This document shows positions 53,098 to 64,000 of a stretch of DNA of 64,000 bases, piece by piece. The notes under the pieces were generated by a model. The model searched no databases. It was not told where the DNA came from and saw only the letters and a program-made list of their open reading frames with translations. A program made the translations under genes and the position numbers. How positions within the stretch are numbered: position 1 is the stretch's first letter; each line of letters opens with the position of its first letter. The stretch comes from Cryptomeria japonica (Eukaryota > Streptophyta > Pinopsida > Cupressales > Cupressaceae): the NCBI RefSeq assembly GCF_030272615.1, contig NC_081405.1, positions 573,162,252 through 573,226,251 on the forward strand, in the 5' to 3' direction.

Positions 53098-54262
53098 TCA
53101 TCTTGGCTTTTCCTTTAGAATTAGAATGTTGGTTCCTTGTAGTAGAAACATATGTCCTCTTCTTAGTAGGCTTGTTGATAGTGAAGGTTTGTCCTGTACT
53201 ATTCTCACTTGAAGAGATAAAATATATTTCTTTGTTTGACGAGTCCATACTAAAGAACTTTGACCAACATCAAATCCAACACCTTCTATATCTTTGGAGT
53301 GATTTTGTTTTCTCAATATTTTATCCAATGTATCGATGCTACCCTCATACTTAATTCTCACCTTGAGTTCATCTTTGCACTTTTCAATTTCTTTTCTGAG
53401 ATGCACAATTTCTTCCTCCATCTTTTGATACTCTTTGTTTTCTAAATCTGATTTAGTCACTTCATACATACTTTTAGCTTATTCTAATTTTGTTCTTAGA
53501 TCTAAATTGTTTTTCTCAGATTCCTTAGGACATTTGTTCAATCTATCTTACTCTTCAGCAACAACATACTTAATCTTTTTGTATTCTTTCCTCACTTTCT
53601 AGAGCTCTTCAAGTGCACTTTTCAACTTCCTCTTCATCTTCATCAGCAACATGTTCATCATGAAACTCATCTTGTGCCATAAAGAGATTAACCTCTCTTT
53701 CTTCTTCACTACAATCCTCATCAAAGACACTCTCTTCATTCGTGGCATCATCTTCAAAGGTGTAGAGAGTTTTTTTCTTCCTAAATATCATTCTTCTTGG
53801 CTTGTAGGTTTTCTTCATTTTATCCTTACCAAAAGATCTATTATTTTGGTAGACTCAACTCCATCTTTCTCACCATAGGAACACTTAGAAGAAAAATGTC
53901 CTATCTTACCATAGTTGAAACACTTGAAGGGAAGCTTGCGTTTGTATTTTACTGAACCCTTTTTGAGATTCCTTGCAAAGCTGGATATAGAAGGATCAAA
54001 GTCATGTTCTTCTTCATGATCAACTTCTTCTTTTCTCTTTTTGGTTATGTTGAAGGTAACCTCTCTCTTTGATATTTATCCTTCTATTATTTTCATTTCA
54101 TAAGCTGGTAAGGAGCCAAATAATTTATACATACAAAAAGTCTTTCAGTCTTTACCTTCCTCAATAGCAGAGACCTTTATGTCATACTTTGAGGTTAGTG
54201 ATCTTAGAACCTTCTTGACAGTAACTTCATCTTTGACATCCTCTCTAGGTCCTCTTATAGCA
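53098..54262 (-). pseudogene. gag: E6 copia gag, truncated by E7
   Basis: From 54262: VTVKKVLRSLTSKYDIKVSA and LFGSLPAYEM of copia Gag, a degenerate zinc knuckle near 53890-53930 with the second Cys reading Tyr, an acidic segment (53818-53609), and a coiled coil (53469-53340). Stops separate the pieces. The N-terminus lies beyond E7. Confidence 0.85.
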
Positions 54263-57125
54263 TGTGAGGCCCTACCTCGACTCATCCTAATATTTCAATA
54301 TTTTTCATGTTGAGACTATTATGGATGCTTTATTTTTATGCATTATGGATTTGGAACTTATATGATTTCATGATTTGGATAACATTGATATATACTGATG
54401 TTTCATTTCTATGCATTATAGATATAGAACTCTATATGATTCTAGAATAGGATTACCTTGTGATGATGTATGTCATTATTGGAATTGCAGGACTTTACTA
54501 TGATGATTGAAATAGGATATATCTTTATGTATGGATCAAAATTATGAGGATTATGATAATTGTTTATGTGGATTTATTTTGATACAAGATATATTGATTT
54601 TGTTTAATATCAATTGTATGCATAGTGTTTGACGTGTATTCTTATTCATGTGTTTAAATGTTATATGAGGTTATTTGGAAGTACTAATGTGTAATTGAGA
54701 TGCACAGGAAAATTATCCATGTGACCATGGAAATATTATGGAGAACCAAACCTAGACCTATGTATGTTCGTAAAAATAGGCTTTGTCTATTTGGAGAGAC
54801 AACACCCCATTTGTATCGTATTTTATTTGTGAAAGTGAATGTGGCATGTGTGTTAAATTGAATTTATTAAATTGTGTAAATCCAACAAGAGACAAAATTT
54901 CATGTGTAATTTTGTAAAAGTATTTTTATTGTGTCACTTGACACATGTGTTGATTTATGTCTTGATTTTTGAATTGTCTCTTGGAGGGAGTTGTTTTAAC
55001 CATAGCTTTTTCAAATAATTTAATGTGGTTCTATATTTTCCTTGGGTAGAAAATCTTTTGGGTGGTCAACTTAGGTTTGACCCGAAAGCTAACTTTAGAT
55101 GGGTTTAAAAGGGGTTAAATAGACTCATAGGGGTAGTTTAAAGGTGTTTCCTAAAGCCCATTACCTAAGGGTTAGGAGTAATTTTAAGCATGTGCCAACT
55201 CCCATGTGATTGTTTAGTCACCCTAAAAAGTGAGTTTTCTAAGATGTGCGAAAATTGAATTTAGAAGGCTTCATCTAGGTTAGTTAACTTTCCTTTTTGG
55301 TGAGAGATCCCTTTTTGATCTTTTTTGGACTTTTTCCTTTTTCAATTTTAGAAACCTGTGAGACCTCTCACTGAGGTCTTCTTAGGCAAGAATGTGAGAT
55401 TTTGTGGGTAATCACCCACTCTCCATTTTTGGAGACAATGCAATTTAGAAAAGAAAAGATTTGGTATAGGAAATTGGCTAAATGTAGAGAAAGGAGGATT
55501 GTGGAATTGGGCTTCTCATCCTCAACTAGATCTAGCATACCTTTGGGCAGTTGAAGGTTGGTTAAACTTCCCTTTGTATTGTTTTCTTTCATGTTGCATG
55601 TTATTTTGGAAAGGTTGTTTGTGTGGAAAAGGTTGTTCTCTTGCATTTTAGTTTGTGAAAATTATTACGCGTTATGTCTTTGTTTTCTTGTTTGCATTCT
55701 GTGTTTTGGGAGTAACCAAGACCTCCTACTCTTGGGAGAGAGGATGTTCTTGTGGGTGGTAGAAGTATGACAACCCTCGAGTGAGAGGCTCTCGTTATGA
55801 GAGTGATCTCAAGGGATATTTATGTGACCCTTACTACATGGCTTGTTTATGCATTTGGAGGCCATAAGTAGGGAAATAAGGCATGAATGCCTTGGGGGGC
55901 ATAAGGATGCGGGGATTATTATACTTATGATATATCTTTGTTGCCATGAGGTGGTTTTGTGTTTTACCAGACTTGTAGTCTCCTCGGGGTATTTGGTCCA
56001 CTACCACCCGTGTAAAGACATCACATTGCATGGTGAAGTGTAGCCTTGGTTGGGAATATGTTGTTGTGATTGTTTTCCCCTGTTTGTTGTATTTGCATGT
56101 GTGGTACCTGTCTAGGGCTTGGTTCTCCAAGCTTGGGAGTGGCTACTAGTTAGCCTAGGCTGGGAGGTGAGCAATCCATGGTCATAGCCTATGATTTATT
56201 TGTAGGTTGTTGAAAGAAAAGAAAAGGACAAGTAGAAGTTGTTGGACTTTTGTGTTGCAGAAAAAGAATCAGAAATAGAATAGTTTATATTTGAAGTTGC
56301 AGCAACGTGAACGGAAAACTATATGTTGTAGTTACTTGGAAAAGAAGATGTATTTATTTTAATTAAAGGTCATTCTTAATAGAATGAGAGATCCCATTTG
56401 TATTGATGGCTATAATGTATTTTAAATGTACTCTAAAGAAAAGCATTATTTTGTTAAGTATTATTTGTTGCAAAAGAAATATGTTTATTCTTGGATTAAA
56501 TTCCCTATAGTTACTGAAATTATATTGTAGTATGCATGTTCATTTTGAAAAAGAAAATTTATTTTTTATGTTAATGCTGAAAATAAATGTTTAGTCTATT
56601 TCCTTATTGCATACCTCTAAGGTTAAATTCAAATGAATCTAGATAAATAAGGTTGTTGTTTAGAATTACTAAATTATGTCATTTGCTTATTTGCAGAAAA
56701 TAAAATCTAGAGTTAAATAGACTATTTGATTGAAATAATTTCATATTTCTATAGTTGTTGTGTGATTTTATTGGAAACTGGCATTTTATCTATTTGCAGA
56801 AATTAAAACCTAAAGTTAAATGGCCTATCTATTTTAAGTAATAACCTATTTATATAGTTGCTTGATAAGTTTATTTAAATCTATCAGTTAAATATTTGTA
56901 GAAAATAAATTTAAAGAAAATAGTTTGTCTATGATTTTAGCAACAAGTATTTAAAAATATATATATATATACATTGATCTAAATCTGAACATTTTATTTA
57001 TTTGTAGAAAGTTTTAAAAAAAAAACATGCATATTCCCATATTAATTTCGTGCCCTAAAATATCAAAAGAAAATACATATTTGAAAATATCAGATATATA
57101 TAAATACATTTTTTTATAACTATAC

Positions 57126-57128
<3 letters not shown>

Positions 57129-57196
<68 letters not shown>
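57129..57196. repeat. (TA)n microsatellite
   Basis: An almost pure TA run of about 65 bp inside the E7 LTR. Confidence 0.97.
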
Positions 57197-57203
<7 letters not shown>

Positions 57204-57459
57204 TTTCTTTTTTTGTTTTAAAAAAATGCCATAAAATAACTGCCACCTCCTCCTCTTCAATCCGCCGATCCTCTTTCGTGGCCGCCATACCTTTCGTTCG
57301 GCCTTGCAACAAAAAGATTTGAAACCCTAACCCAGTTCGGGTCAGGGTATTCGAAAGATAATATAAAAAAAGAATGAATGAAAATAACGTAAAGGGGCAT
57401 TTTTATAATAATAAAATTAAGGTTTTCATGATTATTTATTAATAATGTGAAAACCTGTT

Positions 57460-57716
<257 letters not shown>

Positions 57717-58336
57717 TAAAATATAAAAGAATAGGGCAAATTTTAGATTAAATATTTTATTAAGTGTTTTTAATCTATTTATATGTTTATAGTAAGCACA
57801 TGGGAAAATATATTTTTTTGATAAACATAAGGGTATCTTTAAAATGATGTTTAATATTTTAATATTATTTTTGTAGTTTAATCTGATATAGATTTTGGAG
57901 ATTAAACCTTATAGAACGATTTTCGTTATGAATTTAACTGACCCTATGTCGATTTAGTGTAATCATATTTTAATTATTGATAAAAAAAAATATAGACATT
58001 TATAAACTAAGTGCTAGGACTAATTTATTTAGTTCCAAAAAAACACAATTAATGGTTATTGGAGATTAATTTTATCTACGCCAATTAATTGACCAAATTA
58101 ATTTATTGATTAAAAATCAATGAGATAATAAATAGTTCTTTTAGTGTTCCGCATTTGATTTAAATTAATATCACTTACTTGAGTTAGTGGTTAGAGTTAA
58201 CTCTCACTTAGTTAAGACAAACTTGCTAGTGCATTTCATTTTAGCAAATTTAATGTTATTAAGTTGTTATTTTAAAAAATAAAAATAACAATTAAGAATT
58301 ATTCCGTTCGTGCCCAGAAGTTTGGGCATGACATTT

Positions 58337-58348
58337 TGGTATCAGAGC
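58337..58348 (+). other. E7 primer-binding site, initiator tRNA-Met
   Basis: TGGTATCAGAGC, three bases after the LTR. Confidence 0.95.
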
Positions 58349-58500
58349 AAGGTTTCCAACACTAGGAACCTTTCTCCATTACGTTTCGCTTTAATTAATT
58401 TTATTATATTAATTTTCTATGATATTTAAATTTAATTAATGAAATATTTTTCCAAAGAAATTAGTTATTTAATTTATTTTATTTCATTTTTCTCTTAAGG

Positions 58501-59799
58501 ATGCCTCTGACTATGCAACAAGCTCACAAGCGCAGAAGGCATCCTAGGCATGAACGCATAGCACACGAAGAGGTAGATAGGGAGGAATCGGTTGCAGAAG
58601 TGAACCCAGTGGCTTCTCTCGAACAACCAGTTGACCCAAACCGAAACATCTTAGAAGCACTCTAGAACTTGATTGGTATAGTCCAGGATAGGTTTCCAGC
58701 CGAGGATCATCATGTTGGAAATCAGAACTCAGGGAGTCATAGATTGACAGATAGGGAATGAAGCAGGAGTCCACCTCCTAATCCCATAGAGAGTCAGGGT
58801 GGGAATGAGCCTAAGTCTATGCACCTACTAGGACCACCTCCAATGGTAGAGCTAGTGTATTATGAGAGAGCATGTCGGGAACCAGGGGATCTTATCAGGG
58901 AGGTTATGGCCCTAGCCACCATCTTTTGGGGGATCTACCAATGGGGTAGAAGCTAATGCTTGGCTTTTGAGCCTTGACAGGTTCTTTGCATTGCGCTCTT
59001 ACGAGAGCAATCTAAAGGCACATGTAGTAGTCCACCTATTGAGAGCAATGACTTCCACATGGTGGAGACAGAAGGAATACAAGTGTGGATTAGTTGCTGA
59101 TACTCTCACATGGGGGATTTTTATAGGGAGGTTCAGGGAGAGGTACTTGTTAGAGCATTATAGATAGCGTAGGATAGACGAGTTCCATGACCTCCAACAG
59201 AAGGGTCTCTCAGTGACCCAGTACAAGAGCAAGTTCTTCAAGCTCTTGCCATACATGGACTACCTGAAAGATGAGAAGCTTCTCGTCAATCATTTTATCA
59301 GAGGGATAAATGTCAGCATAGCAGGACCACTGAGGATGTCCGCTCCTGAGAGACTTCGGGTTGCCATGGAGAAGGCCCTGATAGCAGAGGAGATTCAAGT
59401 TAGGCCATAGGATGCAAGGGATCGGTTCTAGAACTGAAACCCTATACCCTAGACATACAGGTTTCAAAAACCCCATTAGAAGGGAAATAACAAAAACACA
59501 CAGGGGTTCTCCAAACCCCCTCCTCCGCAATAGTCACAACAGAACCAGAGGAAGAGGCCTCCATAGAGTCAGCAGGGTGCAAAGCCCAGACAGTGGCAGT
59601 CTCAGGGTCAGAGGCGAGATCAGCGATCTTAGGTTCCTTATACATCTTCGATGAGGGCTCAACAGTCCTCTAGGGGTGGGTACAGTGGTTCTAGTAGGAC
59701 AGGGCGATAATCTTTTTCTAGGCCTCAGGGCGTCTAGTTTTAGGCACACGGTGCTTGTTTCACATGTGGAGTCATGGGGCACATGGCGAGAGAGTGTCC
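58501..59799 (+). pseudogene. gag: E7 gag
   Basis: ATG 58501 starts MPLTMQQAHKRRRHPRHER. A frame change occurs before 58930. The capsid region follows with LDRFFALRSYESNLKAHV, STWWRQKE and FRERYL, then VTQYKSKFFKLLPYM, a Gln/Arg/Ser-rich linker and the zinc knuckle CFTCGVMGHMAREC near 59755-59796. At least twelve nonsense codons interrupt it, nearly all TAG. Confidence 0.9.
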
Positions 59800-60448
59800 T
59801 CAGGGTCAGATGGCAGGGAATCAGAGGATGACAGCATCAGAGCCTACAGTTGGAGATATGGGCAGGTCCCATAGAGTCTTCGTAGTAGTTGACAACCACC
59901 AGGTAGAGCACCAGGCCACAATCATTGAGGCTACAGGTATGATCAGAGGTAACATTGTATCTATATTATTTGATTTAGGAGCTACTAACTCCTTTATATC
60001 TCCATTGGTTATGGAGCGTTGTGGGCTAGTGGCAACTAGACAAGGTGTCAGTTGGGAAGTGGAGTTAGCTTCAGGGGCTAGAGTGTCAGTGGAATTAGAG
60101 GTTAGGGCATGTCAACTTCAGATTGGCAATACCACCACCTTAGTAGACCTTATAGTTACACCACTTGGATCAAATGACATCATACTTGGCATGGATTGGC
60201 TTTATGCCCACAGAGCCAAGATGGATTGCCACCAGAAAGAAATTGAGTGTGAGGATGATCAGGGTCCACCCATAGTAATCATAGGGATTCAGAGACCCGT
60301 GTCTCTTCGTATGATTTCTGCAATGTAGCTTAAGCGGAGCATGTGAAAGGGATGTCAGCTTTTTGCCATCACTATCAGTGATAGAGGGGAAGATGACGAA
60401 AAGGAAACATCGATAGACTACCATCCTATCCTTAAGGGATATTCAGAC
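59800..60448 (+). pseudogene. E7 protease
   Basis: VSILFDLGATNSFISP near 59960-60005 is the aspartic protease site, but the conserved Asp-Ser-Gly reads Asp-Leu-Gly. NDIILGMDWLYAHRAKMDCH follows, the usual end of gypsy protease. Stops TAG 60326 and a later TGA lie between protease and RT. Confidence 0.9.
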
Positions 60449-61006
60449 ATGTTTCCTTCAGAGCTACCTGAGATGTCACCCCGTAGAGAGATTGACTTTC
60501 ATATAGACCTTGTACCAGGAGCTGAGCTAGTTTCAAGAGCACCTTATAGGATGACAACAAATGAGCTTAATGAGCTCAAGATGCAGCTTGAGGAACTCCT
60601 AGAGAAGGGTCACATTCATCCTAGCGTATCCCCTTGGGGTGCACCAGTCATCTTCATGAAGAAGAATGATGGATCTCTCCAATTATGCATGGATTATCGT
60701 CAGTTGAACAAAGTAACCATCAAGAATCGATATCCCCTGTCCAGAATCGATGATTTGTTCGACCAACTTTAGGGTGCCAAATTATTTTCCAAAATTGATC
60801 TGAAGTCAGGATACCATCAGTTGAGGATAGTGGAAAGCGATATCCACAAGACCACATTTCACACTAGATATGGCCACTATGAGTTCACCATGGTCCCATT
60901 TAGTCTCACGAATGCTCTAGCTATTTTCATGAGCGGGGTATTATGCACATTTCTAGACCACTTTGTGATTGTGTTCCTCGATGATGTATTGATATACTCA
61001 GAATGA
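60449..61006 (+). pseudogene. E7 reverse transcriptase
   Basis: Contains [56 protein letters not shown] and catalytic FLDDVLIYS near 60980. A TAG lies at 60770, and a one-base deletion just after FLDDVLIYS changes the frame. MVPFSLTNA differs at two places from the usual MPFGLTNA block. Confidence 0.92.
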
Positions 61007-61811
61007 GAAGGAGCATGAGGAGCACCTGAGACAAGTTTTGCAGTGTTTGAGGGACAATCAGTTGTTTGGCAGTTTGTCAAAGTGTGCTTTCTTTCGATCA
61101 GAGGTCAAGTACCTTGGGCACATTATTTCTAGTGATGGGATCTTAGTAGACCCATCCAAGATCAAAGCTATTATGGATTGGCCAGTGCCAACTAGTGTGA
61201 TAGAGGTCAGGAGCTTCATGGGCTTAGTAGGTTATTACCGATGCTTTGTTGAGGGATTCTCTAGAGTCGCACATCCTATTACTTCTCTTCAGTGTAAAGG
61301 GAAGAAATTTGAGTGGATAGAGAAGTGTGAGAGGGCCTTTCAGGAACTCAAAAAGGAACTTACTAGTGCACCTATCCTTGTAGTACCAGATCCCTCAACT
61401 GACTTCATGGTTTGCACAGATACTTCCCTAGAGGGTTTAGGAGCAGTCCTTATGCAGGATGGTAGGGCTATAGCTTTTGAGTCCAGGAAACTTAAGACTC
61501 ATGAACTTAACTACCCTACTCATGACTTTGAGCTTGTAGCAGTAGTGCATGCACTTGTGAGGTGGAGACACTTCCTTTTGGGTCATCATTTTGAGCTTCA
61601 TTCAGATCATCAGAGTCTTCAGTACATATTCACTCAGCCAAACCTTAATGCACGTCAGAGGAGATGGATGGAGTTCTTGTGCGACTATGATTTTGACGTT
61701 CACTACATCAAAGGGAAAGAAAACATAGTTGCAAATGCTTTGAGTAGGAGACGTCATGAGGTATACACCATATCTATGAGCACGAATTTGAGAGATTGTA
61801 TACTGCAGTAG
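61007..61811 (+). pseudogene. E7 RT thumb and RNase H
   Basis: YLGHIISSDGILVDPSKI, GLVGYYRCFVEGFSRVA, then RNase H with VCTDTSLEGLGAVLMQDG, ESRKLKTHELNYPTHDFELV and ANALSRR. The stretch is open from 61038 to TAG 61809, the best preserved part of E7. Only one RNase H is present, unlike the Tat-like elements. Confidence 0.93.
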
Positions 61812-63252
61812 TTTCTAGAGGATGGATGGTATTCAGAGGTTTGTCAGGTGATATGATCTCAGGAAATTCTAGAAGGGAAATATGTGGATTATTCCTTGGA
61901 GTCTGATGGACTATTACACCATAGAGGGCACACCTATGCACCTTCTTCTGGGGGTTTGCAAGAGTTCATTGTCACAGAGGCTCATAGAGCTCCTTATGCA
62001 TCACATCCCAAAGTTAAGAAGATGCATGCTGACTTGAGACAGTTATATCATTGGCCAGGAATGCAGCAGCTCATTACTAAGTTAGTAGCCTGATGCCTCG
62101 AGTGTCAGAGAGTCAAGGCAGAGCACCACCATCTAGGTGGGTTACTCCAGTCTCATGCTATACTAGAGTGGAAGTGGGATACTATATCCATGGATTTCAT
62201 CATGGGTCTTCCTATGTCATCTCGTCGCCATGATGCCATCTTGGTGATTGTTGACAAGTTGACCAAAGTGGCCCACTTTTCACCAGTTCGGACTACCTTC
62301 ACAGCACCAGCAGTGGCATAGGTTTTCTTGCGAGACATTGTCAGACTTCATGGCATTCCATGCAAGATTATTTTTTATAGGGATTCCCTCTTCACTTCTT
62401 CCTTTTGGAAGGCATTACAGGAAGCTATGGGCACTAAGCTCAACTTCAGTATAGCCTATCATCTAGAAACGGATGGTCAGATAAAGAGGGTTAACTAGGT
62501 GTTAGAGGATATGCTTTGCATGTACGTCATGGATCATCAGACTAGAAGCGAAGAGTACCTTCCCTTATTGGAGTTTGCCTATAACAATGAGCATCACACT
62601 TCTTTGGGGATGCCACCCTATCAAGCATTATACGACAAGCCTTGCAGGACACCGTTGAGTTGGGACCGCATAGAGGACAGAGTTGCTATTGGTCCTAAGA
62701 TAGTTCAGGATATGGAGTAGTAGGTGGATTTGATTAGGCAGCGTCTTAGAGAGGCATAGGATAGATAGAAGAAATATGCAGATGCGAAGAGGATAGACCA
62801 TAGCTACTTGGTTTGAGATAGAGTTTTCTTGAGAGTGCGACCGCATAAGAGTCCAATCTGTTACAGAAAGGGTTCTAAGCTTGTACCTCACTTTGTAGGA
62901 CCATTTGAGATCCTTGAGAGGATAGGACTAGTTGCCTAGCGTTTAGCATTGCCACCTAGCCTATCACACATCCACGATGTGTTTCATGTATCAATTTTGA
63001 GAAAGTATATCTATGATGAGTCTCATATTTTAGATTGGGATGCCTTGCAGGTGGAGTCGGATAGGTAGCTAGCTTTGGATCCCATTCGCATTTTTGCATG
63101 CCGGACGCTGGCCCTTCGAGGTTGAGAGCTGGACTAGGTTAGGGTCTAGTGGGATTGCTATGATGAGGTTACAGCTTCATGGGAGGATGCAACACATATG
63201 AGATCAGAGTATGCCCATCTTTTTGATGAACTCCAAGAGGAAGTTCATGCCT
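61812..63252 (+). pseudogene. E7 integrase with decayed chromodomain-like tail
   Basis: HRAPYASHPKVKKMHADL and CLECQ form the zinc region. The core has SMDFIMGLP and VDKLTKVAHF; the block near 62370, where the second catalytic Asp is expected, reads FYRDSLF, so this Asp region is altered. LPLLEFAYNNEHHTS, GPFEILERIG and HDVFHVSILRKY follow. A tail with WDCYDEVTASWEDA near 63150-63185 resembles a chromodomain. More than a dozen stops, mostly TAG. Confidence 0.9.
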
Positions 63253-63263
63253 AGAGGGGGAGG
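63253..63263 (+). other. E7 polypurine tract
   Basis: AGAGGGGGAGG immediately before the LTR start TGTGATGCCC. Confidence 0.92.
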
Positions 63264-63264
63264 C

Positions 63265-64000
63265 TGTGATGCCCTACCCTGACTCATCCTAGTATTTCAG
63301 TATTTTTCATGTTGAGACTATTATGGATGCTTTATTTTTATACATTATGGATTTGGAACTTATATGATTTCATGACTTGGATAACATTGATATATAATGA
63401 TGTTTCATTTCTATGCATTATAGATATATAACTCTATATGATTCTAGAATAGGATTGCCTTGTGATGATGTATGTCATTATTGGAATTGCAAGACTTTAC
63501 TATGATGATTGAAATAGGATGCATGTTTATGTATGGATCAAAATTATGAGGATTATGATAATTGTTTATGTGGATTTATTTTGATACAAGATATATTGAT
63601 TTTATTTAATATCAATTGTATGCAAAGTGTTTGACATGTATTCTTATTCATGTGTTTAAATGTTATATGAGGTTATTTGGAAGTACTAATGTGTAATTGA
63701 GATGCGCAGGAAAATTATCCATGTGACCATGGAAATATTATGGAGAACCAAACCTAGACCTATGTACGTTCATAAAACCAGGGTTTGTCTATTTGGAGAG
63801 ACAACACCCCATTTGTATTGTATTTTATTTGTGAAAGTTTATGTGGCATGTGTGTTAAATTGAATTTATTAAATTGTGTAAATCCAACAAGAGACAAAAT
63901 TTCATGTGTAATTTTGTACAAGTATTTTTATTGTGTCACTTGACACGTGTTGATTTATGTCTTGATTTTTGAATTGTCTCTTGGAGGGAGTTGTTTTAAC
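63265..64000 (+). repeat. E7 3' LTR, first 736 bp
   Basis: Aligns to 54263-54999 with about 30 differences and continues beyond the window. Confidence 0.95.

Larger units (their letters stand above)
51302..54262 (-). mobile_element. E6: Ty1/copia remnant, split by E4 and E7
   Basis: Minus-strand copia gag, zinc knuckles, protease and integrase, without LTRs in the window. E4 interrupts it in integrase (51301/51302) and E7 in gag (54262/54263; flank TAGCA). It is the oldest recognisable layer of the nest. Confidence 0.9.

Noticed and set aside
55368-56130. Open frames in the E7 LTR (55368-55646, 55558-55770, 55834-56130)
   Set aside because: No recognised domain, no codon-level signal, and all lie within the long LTR.

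Overview
The window is plant nuclear DNA made entirely of nested LTR retrotransposons; I found no host gene outside them. Primer-binding sites, polypurine tracts, Ty3/gypsy Tat-type polyproteins (reverse transcriptase, RNase H, a second archaeal-type RNase H, integrase), a Tekay-like chromovirus with a 4-kb LTR and Ty1/copia gag-pol fragments all point to a seed plant with a large, repeat-rich genome. A gymnosperm would fit, but the sequence does not prove it.

I name the elements E1 to E7. Nesting order from oldest host to youngest insert: E6 (copia, minus strand, 51302-54262) was split by E4 (copia, minus, 41617-51301) and on its other side by E7 (Tekay-like gypsy, plus, 54263 to beyond 64000). 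E4 was split by E5 (non-autonomous copia-like, plus, 44665-49591, in the gag gene) and by E3 (Tat-like gypsy, minus, 30255-41616, in the RT gene). E3 was split in its integrase by E2 (Tat-like gypsy, plus, before 1 to 30254). E2 carries E1 (Tat-like gypsy, minus, 442-13077, target duplication TCATC) inside its 5' LTR. That is five levels deep.

The most unusual content is in the Tat-like elements. E1 and E2 each carry, on the strand opposite to gag-pol, a gene with a plant-mobile-domain-like region, an acidic linker, a coiled coil and an SR-rich tail. In E1 this antisense gene has two plausible spliceosomal introns that restore one reading frame. E1 has a nearly intact pol but no recognisable gag. 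E2 carries arrays of an 8-bp motif (TAGCGCAT/TAGCGCGT) spaced at almost exactly 21 bp. They lie in the gag-pol leader and, in inverted orientation, in the leader of the antisense gene, so both transcripts would begin with the same motif. E3 has a 21-22 bp phased CGTACGACA-type motif in its leader, and E1 a roughly 20-bp GGCGCCATGG array inside intron 1 of its antisense gene.

Decay is dominated by TAG nonsense codons, as expected from C-to-T change at methylated CAG. E2 keeps one 2,471-codon gag-pol frame with about 17 nonsense codons and no net frameshift, although its LTRs differ at only about 1.35% of compared bases. E1, which must be younger, has LTRs about 3.6% apart. All counts and alignments were made by eye.
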